Shown: positions 7,042 through 12,705 of the stretch, one piece after another | Position numbering within the stretch: the first letter of the stretch is position 1 | How the letters are laid out: every line of letters begins with the position of its first letter | Assembly (NCBI GenBank): GCA_032249575.1 | Contig: JAVVHL010000015.1 | Coordinates: 1-17,847, forward strand | Source: Calditenuis sp032249575 | GTDB taxonomy: Archaea > Thermoproteota > Nitrososphaeria_A > Caldarchaeales > Calditenuaceae | Length of the DNA stretch: 17,847 nt | Direction of reading: 5' to 3' | Notes under the pieces: model-generated | What the model saw: the letters and a program-made list of their open reading frames with translations, nothing else | Told to the model about the DNA's origin: nothing | Databases searched by the model: none | Position numbers and translations under genes: made by a program

Positions 7042-7923
7042 TCATCCTGTGCCGAAGGAATCGATCTCGACCATCGTCCTGCTGACGCCTCCCTTCTCGA
7101 GCTTCTGGAGCATCCCGTCGACGCCCTTCTCCCTGTCGCCAGCTATGAACCGCGCACCGCCGCATATGCCGTAGTACGCGCCATCCCAGTCCGGAACGAA
7201 CTCCCTTATGTCGTCGAAGAGGACGTGGCGACCCAGAATAGTGACGACCCTACCGTTCCTGTCGTCGCCTCCGAAGAGGTCCTGGATTATCTCCTCCCTC
7301 GAGACGTCGTGCTCCCTCGTGAAGTTCACCAGCAGGTGGAGGTCCTTGTACTCGTCCAAGAGCCTCGGCATCAGCCTCCTGTAGATGAAGTCCTTCCTCG
7401 TCCTGTTGACGTAAAAGAGGTGGATAGAGGTGTTGAGCTTCTTGTCGATCGCGTACTCGATGAAGCACTTGAACGGCACTATGCCGCTCGACGCCGCGAG
7501 GAAGACCACGGTCTTCAGCCTGCCCTCTTCGATCATATTGAGCGCCTTCCTGAGGAACCTTCCGTAGGGCCCCTCGACGATCACGAGGTCTCCCACCTTC
7601 GCCAGCTGGTGGAAGTAGGGCGCGAACGTCCCGCCCTCGCTCTTTATCATCAGCTCGAAGTAGCCGTCGGTCCTCGTGGGCGATCCGGCTATGGAATAGA
7701 ACCTGAAGTCGCCCTTCTTCAGCGGGGTGTCGAAATAGAGCTTCACGTCCTGCCCTGGGTGGTAGTCGAAGATCCTCCTGTCGCCGACGTTCTTGAAGAT
7801 GTAGGTCTTAGCGAGCTCGGTCTCCGGAATGATGTCCGTGATCACCATGGGGTATTGGTAGATCAGCTGGCCCCTCTGCTCGACGACCCGTACAGTCCTT
7901 TCGGCAGGAGCCTCGATCCCCAC
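7042..7923 (-). CDS. Ferredoxin-NADP reductase-like FAD/NAD(P) oxidoreductase
   Basis: This 293-residue flavoprotein has the FNR two-domain fold. The FAD-binding motif is RFYSIAGSP (74-82), followed by VEGPYGRF (116-123); the NAD(P) domain begins at VVFLAASSGIVPF (139-151) and ends with the C-terminal CGGARF and an acidic DSFGTG tail. It should move electrons between NAD(P)H and a one-electron carrier such as ferredoxin, or an unknown partner. No iron-sulfur cysteines are present. The frame is open to a GTG at 7968, but the box at 7943-7953 lies inside that extension. The GTG at 7923 is about 25 bp past that box, so I take it as a leaderless start; the extra residues (MAVFPLIYWLTELLH) are then promoter DNA read as protein. 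It is divergent from the sdh operon; a functional link is only inference. Confidence 0.85.
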   Translation of the reverse strand: MGIEAPAERTVRVVEQRGQLIYQYPMVITDIIPETELAKTYIFKNVGDRRIFDYHPGQDVKLYFDTPLKKGDFRFYSIAGSPTRTDGYFELMIKSEGGTFAPYFHQLAKVGDLVIVEGPYGRFLRKALNMIEEGRLKTVVFLAASSGIVPFKCFIEYAIDKKLNTSIHLFYVNRTRKDFIYRRLMPRLLDEYKDLHLLVNFTREHDVSREEIIQDLFGGDDRNGRVVTILGRHVLFDDIREFVPDWDGAYYGICGGARFIAGDREKGVDGMLQKLEKGGVSRTMVEIDSFGTG

Positions 7924-8102
7924 GTGCAACAATTCCGTTAGCCAGTATATTAGGGGAAACACCGCCACCCCGCGAAGGCAGTCAGTCCGTTTTCAATTTT
8001 GAGTGTGGGCCGACGTGAAAGCTGCAGACCCTCGGTCGACAACGACGCAAGCCGCCGCAGGACTCGTCACACCTATATCCGCGAGGGACGGTACTTCACC
8101 AC
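7924..8102. promoter_or_regulatory. Divergent promoter region between the FNR-like gene and sdhC
   Basis: This 179-bp gap holds two TATA-like boxes facing outward: TAATATAC on the minus strand (7943-7953) for the FNR-like gene and CCTATATCC on the plus strand (8072-8080) for sdhC. Each lies 25-27 bp before a GTG start codon (7923 and 8103), so both messages look leaderless. No convincing operator repeat was seen between them. Confidence 0.6.
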
Positions 8103-8615
8103 GTGAGCCGTCAGGGCAGTGGTCAGAACTCGCGCATCCAACGCCCCTCTTCGACCGTCACGGTTCTGAAGACGATGCTCGTTCCCGTCAGGTACTCCGT
8201 GGAGAGGTGGAGCTACACGCTCCAGCGCGTGACAGGTGTCGTCGTCACCCTCTACTTCGTTCTGCACGTCATAGAGACCGGCAACTTCATCGGCGGACCC
8301 GCCGTCTGGTACGTGCCACCTTACGACTTCGCCAAGGCCTACTACGAACACGTCAAGGAGTTCCTCCACAACCCCATATTCGACGTGGGGCTCGTGGTCA
8401 TCGGCTGGATGGTGGCCTTCCACGCGATAAACGGTCTCCGGCTGACGCTCGCCCACTTCGGCATCACACTCGGCAGACCATCCAGGGTCGAGCCTGAGGC
8501 ACCGCCGAGGTCTTTCTCGACGCTTCAGAGGGCAATCTTCTGGTTATCGATAGCTCTGGCCGTCTTCGCGGTCGTCTACAGCCTGAACGCCTTGATGGGG
8601 GTGTTCGCGAGGTGA
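8103..8615 (+). CDS. sdhC: Succinate dehydrogenase cytochrome b subunit SdhC
   Basis: This 170-residue membrane protein is an anchor subunit of succinate:quinone oxidoreductase (respiratory complex II). Three hydrophobic helices are visible at about 43-60, 92-113 and 143-163. The family signature around SYTLQRVTG (R42) precedes H55 in the first helix, and H107 lies in AFHAINGLR in the second; these histidines are the likely haem b ligands. Residues 1-30 are polar and probably cytoplasmic. The GTG start at 8103 sits 27 bp after a TATA box, supporting a leaderless transcript. The stop overlaps the next start by four bases (GTGA), so sdhC and sdhD are translationally coupled. Quinone type and haem number cannot be read directly. 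Confidence 0.88.
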   Translation: MSRQGSGQNSRIQRPSSTVTVLKTMLVPVRYSVERWSYTLQRVTGVVVTLYFVLHVIETGNFIGGPAVWYVPPYDFAKAYYEHVKEFLHNPIFDVGLVVIGWMVAFHAINGLRLTLAHFGITLGRPSRVEPEAPPRSFSTLQRAIFWLSIALAVFAVVYSLNALMGVFAR

Positions 8616-8983
8616 GCGAGCGGAGGCTCATGCTTTTACATTACGTCACGGGCCTAGGCATCCTCATCACCGGAGCGGTCCACATCTGGGTCGTCTTCTT
8701 CACAGTCCCGCTCGACCAGACGATATGGGAGACGACGATGCTCTTCGACAACCACCCGTTCGCGATACTGAGCGTTTACAGGAACGCGCTCCTCGCATCG
8801 ACGCTCTGGCTCCTCCTGGTCTTCACGACGTTCCACGCGATGAACGGCATCAGGGTCATAATCATGGAGCTGATACCGGACGAGAGGGTCATGAGGGCTG
8901 CCAAATGGCTGCTGATCGCGCTGGGCGTCTTTCTCGTGGTTTACGGCACCAGGACCATCCTCATAGCTTACAGCATAAGGTGA
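8612..8983 (+). CDS. sdhD: Succinate dehydrogenase membrane anchor subunit SdhD
   Basis: This 123-residue protein has three predicted membrane helices at about 11-31, 58-84 and 97-119 and is the second anchor subunit of complex II. It carries H24 in GAVHIWVV and H75 in TFHAMNGIR. The latter closely resembles AFHAINGLR of SdhC, so the two anchors appear to be distant homologues. Two histidines in each subunit are compatible with a dihaem membrane domain, as in archaeal type A/B enzymes, but this is inference. GTG 8612 overlaps the sdhC stop, and sdhB starts 7 bases after this gene ends. Confidence 0.85.
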   Translation: MSERRLMLLHYVTGLGILITGAVHIWVVFFTVPLDQTIWETTMLFDNHPFAILSVYRNALLASTLWLLLVFTTFHAMNGIRVIIMELIPDERVMRAAKWLLIALGVFLVVYGTRTILIAYSIR

Positions 8984-8990
8984 GTCGGGG

Positions 8991-9701
8991 ATGGAAGGGA
9001 AGGTCGTCTTCACCGTCTTCAGGCACGACCCCTCCGCTGGAGGGAAGCCCTGGTACGCCTCCTACGAGGTGCCCTACAGGAGAGGCATGACGGTCCTCGA
9101 CGGCCTCCTTTACATCAAGGAGCGGATCGACCACACCCTCGCTATCAGGTACTCCTGCAGGATGGGGATCTGTGGTTCCTGCGGCATGAAGGTCAACGGT
9201 CTGCCCCGTCTTGCCTGCTTCACCCAGGTCTCCGAGCTCGGGAGGACGATCAAGGTGGAGCCGTTGCCGAACCACCCACTCGTAAGGGACCTGGTCACAG
9301 ATTTCAGCACCTTCTTCGCCAAGCACAGGTCGGTGAAGCCCTGGCTGATCAGGCTGGACGTCGAGGAGCAGGAGAACCCGACTGGGCAGTACCTGCAGAG
9401 CGACGCCGAGCTCGAAAGGTACATCCAGTTCTCGTACTGCATCTCCTGCGGTCTCTGCTACTCAGCCTGCCCTGTCGTGACCGCGCTCCCTGATTTCCCA
9501 GGTCCTCAGGCTCTAGCTTGGCTTTACAGGTTCTACGCCGATACGAGGGATCAGGGAGGGAAAGAGAGGCTCGAGATCGTCAACAGAGCCAGAGGGATCT
9601 GGCGTTGCCACTTCGCTGGCTCCTGCAGTCAGGTCTGTCCGAAGGGAGTCGATCCGGCGTTGGCTATCCAGCTCCTCAGGAGGGCGCTGATCAGGGGTTA
9701 A
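8991..9701 (+). CDS. sdhB: Succinate dehydrogenase iron-sulfur subunit SdhB
   Basis: This 236-residue subunit carries electrons from the flavoprotein to quinone. Ligands for three clusters are visible: [2Fe-2S] by C56, C61, C64 and C76 (YSCRMGICGSCG and RLACF); [4Fe-4S] by C150, C153, C156 and C160 (CISCGLCYSACP); and a classical [3Fe-4S] site by C206, C212 and C216 (CHFAGSCSQVCPKGVDP). Length is normal for SdhB. Seven bases separate it from sdhD, giving the order sdhC-sdhD-sdhB. The flavoprotein SdhA, which binds FAD and succinate, is not encoded in the window: moaC follows, behind its own promoter. Fumarate reductase (FrdB) is possible from sequence alone, but the anchors and layout favour complex II. 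Confidence 0.92.
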   Translation: MEGKVVFTVFRHDPSAGGKPWYASYEVPYRRGMTVLDGLLYIKERIDHTLAIRYSCRMGICGSCGMKVNGLPRLACFTQVSELGRTIKVEPLPNHPLVRDLVTDFSTFFAKHRSVKPWLIRLDVEEQENPTGQYLQSDAELERYIQFSYCISCGLCYSACPVVTALPDFPGPQALAWLYRFYADTRDQGGKERLEIVNRARGIWRCHFAGSCSQVCPKGVDPALAIQLLRRALIRG

Positions 9702-9745
9702 GGTGTGACCCGAACCGCACAGCCGCGTTCCTCACTCCGGGATAC

Positions 9746-9754
9746 CCTTATACC
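9746..9754 (+). promoter_or_regulatory. TATA box for moaC
   Basis: CCTTATACC is centred about 34 bp before the moaC ATG at 9784, giving a predicted leader of roughly 7 bases. It lies 45 bp after the sdhB stop and suggests moaC is a separate transcription unit from the sdh operon. Confidence 0.5.
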
Positions 9755-9783
9755 ACATCAAGCCGTCCGATGCTAGCGGAACG

Positions 9784-10230
9784 ATGAGGCAGGTCGACAT
9801 ATCTCACAAGCCTTTCGTCGTGAGGGAGGCGGTCGCCGAGGGTTACCTCCGTCTCAGGCCCGAGACGATCGAGAGGATCAAGAGGGGACTGGTCGAGAAG
9901 GGTGACCCTGTCCAGCTGGCTCAGTTGGGAGGGATAATCGCCGCTAAGGAGACGCCGAGGATCCTGCCGCTTTGCCACCCGATCAGGCTCGAGTCGGTCA
10001 ACGTGGAGGTCACGCTCGATGAGGAGAGGTCGTTCGTTCGTGCGAGGGCCACCGTCAGGGCGGTTGAGCAGACGGGCGTTGAGATGGAGGCCCTCATGGC
10101 CGTTGCGGGAGCGCTACTCAACGTCTGGGACGCCGTGAAGCAGTACGAGAAGGACGAGGCCGGTCAGTATCCGGTGACGGAGCTGGTCAGCGTCAGGGTC
10201 GTGAGGAAGGTGAAGGGGGTTGAGGAGTGA
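9784..10230 (+). CDS. moaC: Cyclic pyranopterin monophosphate synthase MoaC
   Basis: This 148-residue enzyme acts in the first step of molybdenum cofactor synthesis, converting 3',8-cyclo-7,8-dihydro-GTP (the MoaA product) to cyclic pyranopterin monophosphate. Family hallmarks are MRQVDISHKPFVVREAVAEG at the N-terminus, KGDPVQLAQLGGIIAAKETPRILPLCHP with its conserved lysine, TGVEMEALMAV, and DAVKQYEKDEAGQYPVTEL near the end. Length is typical. Other moa genes are not in the window. It starts at ATG 9784 behind a TATA box and overlaps the next gene by 11 bp. Confidence 0.95.
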   Translation: MRQVDISHKPFVVREAVAEGYLRLRPETIERIKRGLVEKGDPVQLAQLGGIIAAKETPRILPLCHPIRLESVNVEVTLDEERSFVRARATVRAVEQTGVEMEALMAVAGALLNVWDAVKQYEKDEAGQYPVTELVSVRVVRKVKGVEE

Positions 10231-11086
10231 CGAGGCATCTGGCAGGGTGCTGATGCTGGGGACTGGTACCCTGAAGCCCGGTCCAAGGAGGTACGGAGCT
10301 GGGGTCCTCCTGGAAATCGGAGGGCTCAAGCTGCTGTTGGACTGCGGCCCCTCAATAGTCCAGAAGTTGTTCAGCGCAGGAATCGACGCGACCGAGCTCG
10401 ACGCGGTCTTCCTCTCTCACTTCCATGTCGACCACACCTCAGACCTTCCTGACCTGATCTCGTCGCTCGCCGCCGACAAACTGGGCTACCCGAGGAGGCC
10501 AGAAAGGCCCCTCACGCTCATCGGCCCTCCAGGACTCGTCCAATTCCTCGAGGCGGTTTTAGATCGCAACCCGTATTACAGCTACGTCGGCGAGTGGAAC
10601 AGAGCTCTCAGGCTCGTGGAACCTGTTGAGATCGGAGACAAGAAGGAGCTCCGGATAGGGGACGCTGTGCTTCGCTTCGCCGAGGTCGATCATCCGAACG
10701 GTTACGCCGTCAGGGTTAACATCGGAGACCTCTCCGTGACTTACTCCGGCGACACCGCACCTACCACGTCTCTCGTCGAGCTCGCATCGGGAACAGACCT
10801 GCTGATCCACGAGTGCACCTTTCCTTCTGAGGCGCTCATGGGAAAGCACTCATCGGAGAAGGGGCTGGCTGAGGTGGCTTCAAGGGCTGCACCTAAGCAG
10901 CTCGTGGTCACCCACCTCTCCCCGGCCTGGACAGGGAGGGAGCACGAGATCGTGGCTGCCCTCAGACCCTCTTTCAAGGGGAGGGTCATAATTGCCCATG
11001 ACCTCCTAGAGATACGTGTGCGACCGAGGCTGGCTACTGAGGCGACACCTCCTCCCAGTTCACGAGCCTTTCACCAGCTCCGGTAG
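10220..11086 (+). CDS. Metallo-beta-lactamase-fold hydrolase, RNase Z/ElaC-like
   Basis: This 288-residue protein has the metallo-beta-lactamase fold: the metal-binding motif SHFHVDH (H67, H69, D71, H72), a further DHP histidine, the bridging aspartate in TYSGDT, and a final histidine in VVTHLSP. The GTGTLKPGPRR and LLDCGPS segments resemble ElaC/RNase Z-type members, which process tRNA 3' ends, but it lacks an obvious exosite arm and is not clearly RNase Z; a phosphodiesterase or other hydrolase role is equally possible. I take TTG 10220 as the start because GGTGAAGGGGG lies just upstream inside moaC; GTG 10247 and ATG 10253 are alternatives closer to the conserved first strand. It follows moaC in an operon and overlaps the convergent dcd gene by 27 bp. 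Confidence 0.85.
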   Translation: MRSDEASGRVLMLGTGTLKPGPRRYGAGVLLEIGGLKLLLDCGPSIVQKLFSAGIDATELDAVFLSHFHVDHTSDLPDLISSLAADKLGYPRRPERPLTLIGPPGLVQFLEAVLDRNPYYSYVGEWNRALRLVEPVEIGDKKELRIGDAVLRFAEVDHPNGYAVRVNIGDLSVTYSGDTAPTTSLVELASGTDLLIHECTFPSEALMGKHSSEKGLAEVASRAAPKQLVVTHLSPAWTGREHEIVAALRPSFKGRVIIAHDLLEIRVRPRLATEATPPPSSRAFHQLR

Positions 11087-11587
11087 CCTCACCCCTCTCT
11101 GTCCCTGATACCTTCCGTGGTACGGCCTCTCGACCTCTGATGTCAGCTTCGCGAAGACCACGTGGAGGAACCTCTGCCCTGCATGGAGTTTGACCGGAAA
11201 CTCTCCTCCCACCATCTCGATCGTCAGCTGGCCCTCGAAGTTGGCGTCGATTATCGTCGGCGGTATCGAGAGGCCTAACCTTGCGAAGGTGCTCCTCAGG
11301 TTCACGAACCCCATCAGGTCCTTCGGCATCGAGAGGTACTCTATCGTGTGGAGGAGGACGTGCTCCCTGGGTCTTATCACGAAGGAGTCGCCACGCTCGA
11401 TCTGGTAGAACTCCGAGACGTCCCCGTCCATGGTGTCCAGGACCTTATCAGTGCTCCTGAGCCTCGCTATCTCGCTGCCGATCCTGAGGTCTAGTCCGTT
11501 CTCCCTGACCGTGTCCTCGAAAATCGGCTCGACCCTGAGCCTTCCGCTCCTGATGTAGTTCCATAGGTCGAAGTCCGAGAGGATCAT
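11060..11587 (-). CDS. dcd: dCTP deaminase
   Basis: This 175-residue enzyme deaminates dCTP to dUTP, feeding dTTP synthesis; some archaeal members also hydrolyse dUTP to dUMP. Visible signatures are MILSDFDLW at the N-terminus, ENGLDLRIG, LRSTFARLGLSIPP, the active-site stretch IIDANFEGQLTIE with the catalytic glutamate at E118, and YHGRYQGQRGVRLPEL at the C-terminus, which closes the nucleotide site. Length is typical. ATG 11587 matches the family start. Its gene lies 72 bp downstream of the arginine decarboxylase gene on the same strand; a T-tract in the gap suggests they may be separate units. The tail overlaps the convergent hydrolase gene by 27 bp. Confidence 0.93.
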   Translation of the reverse strand: MILSDFDLWNYIRSGRLRVEPIFEDTVRENGLDLRIGSEIARLRSTDKVLDTMDGDVSEFYQIERGDSFVIRPREHVLLHTIEYLSMPKDLMGFVNLRSTFARLGLSIPPTIIDANFEGQLTIEMVGGEFPVKLHAGQRFLHVVFAKLTSEVERPYHGRYQGQRGVRLPELVKGS

Positions 11588-11620
11588 AGCCTGTCGTGGG
11601 AAAGGAGAGCGCTTTGACGT

Positions 11621-11626
11621 AAAAAA
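11621..11626 (-). terminator. Possible T-tract terminator after the arginine decarboxylase gene
   Basis: Read on the minus strand this is TTTTTT, within CCAATTTTTTACG, about 34 bases after the stop codon of the decarboxylase gene and 34 bases before the dcd start. Archaeal RNA polymerase often terminates at such T runs. The same stretch could instead be a weak TATA element for dcd. Confidence 0.3.
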
Positions 11627-11659
11627 TTGGAGGGGTATTCCGGGGGCACTCGCTTTAGG

Positions 11660-12133
11660 TCATACTCCAGCTCTTTCCTCGTATGATCCCTCGCTCGGCT
11701 CCCAGCTGGACGTCATCAATGACGACCTGTCGGCGTAGTGCTGGACGACCCACTTCGGCTTGAGGGCCTTCACGATGTGCTCGAAGGCCGCCTTCGGGTC
11801 GCTGTGGTCCCCGCAGGTGAAGACGTCTACAGCCGCGTACTTGTACATGGGCCAGGTGTGGACGGCGATGTGGCTCTCCGTGATCAGCGCCAACACCGAG
11901 ACGCCTCCCTTCACCCCCTCGACCTTCCAGCTCTTGACCTCCATCAGCGTCGCTTTGGCCACCTTCACGGCCTCCCTGACCACTCGGACAATGAGTTGCT
12001 CGTCGGTCAGCGCCTCGGCGTCGCAGCCGTAGAGGTTTCCGTAGACGTGTTTGCCTACGATATGTTCCACGTCATGCCTAAGCATCTTTTGTGTTCCTGC
12101 TGGACTGAGCCTGTCCAACTTCTTCCTTGTCAC
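11660..12133 (-). CDS. Pyruvoyl-dependent arginine decarboxylase of the AdoMetDC family (crenarchaeal type)
   Basis: This 157-residue proenzyme self-cleaves to form a pyruvoyl cofactor and most likely decarboxylates arginine to agmatine. The cleavage site is E86-S87 in LITESHIAVHTWP, with H92 and C107 (VDVFTCG) as further active-site residues. HVYGNLYGCD, VKSWKVEG and KGGVSVLAL resemble Sulfolobus arginine decarboxylase, which evolved from S-adenosylmethionine decarboxylase (AdoMetDC). The residue after HTWP is Met rather than the usual Glu. AdoMetDC activity cannot be excluded, but agmatine-using genes at 2884-4804 favour arginine. The GTG start at 12133 lies about 24 bp after a TATA box (12153-12161), fitting a leaderless message; the next in-frame Met, near residue 17, would also keep the domain. 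Confidence 0.85.
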   Translation of the reverse strand: MTRKKLDRLSPAGTQKMLRHDVEHIVGKHVYGNLYGCDAEALTDEQLIVRVVREAVKVAKATLMEVKSWKVEGVKGGVSVLALITESHIAVHTWPMYKYAAVDVFTCGDHSDPKAAFEHIVKALKPKWVVQHYADRSSLMTSSWEPSEGSYEERAGV

Positions 12134-12152
12134 CGGTGCTCTGCGAAGTTTT

Positions 12153-12161
12153 CTTATAAAT
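12153..12161 (-). promoter_or_regulatory. TATA box for the arginine decarboxylase gene
   Basis: The minus strand reads ATTTATAAG, centred about 24 bp before the GTG at 12133, as expected for a leaderless archaeal transcript. It is the strongest TATA match in the window. Confidence 0.6.
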
Positions 12162-12297
12162 TGTACGTCACAGCCTTTCAGGTGCAGCCCTCTCAGCTCA
12201 CTTCGCGACCTAAGCCCCTCTGCCGCCTTTCCCCGCCATTTCCTGGCCCCCTATCGCAACTAGGGTCTCCTCGCAGGAACCTCTAGGTTGACTTGTT

Positions 12298-12338
12298 CAT
12301 CAAAGGTAAACCTTTGATGTTTGATCTTAAACATCAAA
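12298..12338. repeat. Two overlapping inverted repeats sharing a central arm
   Basis: CATCAAAGGT (12298-12307) and ACCTTTGATG (12310-12319) are perfect 10-bp arms around a 2-bp centre. TTTGATGTTT (12313-12322) and AAACATCAAA (12329-12338) are perfect 10-bp arms around a 6-base loop. The middle TTTGATG belongs to both, so only one of the two hairpins could form at a time. Seen as protein sites, these are three CATCAAA/TTTGATG half-sites in alternating orientation. Confidence 0.75.
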
Positions 12339-12679
12339 ACATTAACGATTTACCTTTAAGCCATACGCATAGAGAGTCCCCATCTTGCCGAAAGTTCGAG
12401 TTAATTCATAACTATCTGTTTTAGACGATCCTCCTCATTACTTAAAAGTTTTTCAGATTCGATAATCCAGTCTTAAGCGAGTTAACTGTCTCACCGTGAA
12501 AACAGGGCTTCAATAAGCCAAATCCTCATTTAAAGTTTTGGGATTCATCGCGGCTGATCGCACCCCCACAATTGCGAATCGGTTGGGGGAATGTGTCTGG
12601 ATGGATAAACCTGTCCAGATCGAATTAGGTGGATGTCAGCTGTTTGGTGGTTTACCTTCTACGGTAGATGGTTAACCTT
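12303..12679. repeat. Four dispersed copies of a GGTTTACCTT-like motif
   Basis: Copies are at 12303-12312 (minus strand, exact), 12347-12356 (plus, GATTTACCTT), 12649-12658 (plus, exact) and 12670-12679 (plus, GGTTAACCTT). The last two are exactly 21 bp apart, two helical turns, and the final copy overlaps the predicted core promoter of the gene at 12706. The copy at 12347 is also followed by a TTAA step. I saw no comparable cluster elsewhere in the window. Confidence 0.65.
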
Positions 12680-12684
12680 AAAAC
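12677..12684 (+). promoter_or_regulatory. TATA-like box for the gene at 12706
   Basis: CTTAAAAC is centred about 26 bp before the ATG at 12706, giving a leaderless transcript. It directly follows, and partly overlaps, the last GGTTAACCTT repeat copy, so a protein bound there would affect promoter use. Confidence 0.5.
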
Positions 12685-12705
12685 TAGCCAAAGCCTTAGG
12701 GCCGC

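Larger units (their letters stand above)
12134..12705. other. 572-bp AT-rich gene-free region with small repeats and divergent promoters
   Basis: No convincing coding frame exists here on either strand. The middle part (about 12290-12540) is much richer in A and T than the rest of the window. It is bounded by outward-facing promoters for the arginine decarboxylase (minus) and the gene at 12706 (plus). It holds four copies of a GGTTTACCTT-like motif, two overlapping 10-bp-arm inverted repeats, CGAGTTAAYT twice (12397-12406 and 12478-12487), a GGCTT-CAAT-AAGCC hairpin (12506-12519) and a CCCCCA/TGGGGG hairpin (12563-12589). High AT content argues against a structured RNA gene in a thermophile. 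A regulatory region, replication origin or segregation site are all possible; no cdc6/orc1 gene is in the window. Confidence 0.6.

Noticed and set aside
8003..8497. Plus-strand frame starting in the sdhC promoter region
   Set aside because: It overlaps sdhC in another frame, is Arg/His-rich without domains, and begins upstream of the sdhC TATA box.
12394..12406. GTTCGAGTT resembling a tRNA T-loop
   Set aside because: No acceptor stem, anticodon arm or CCA-proximal pairing could be found around it.
12298..12680. CRISPR array
   Set aside because: The repeated motif is only 10 bp, varies in orientation, and spacing is irregular; no cas genes are present.
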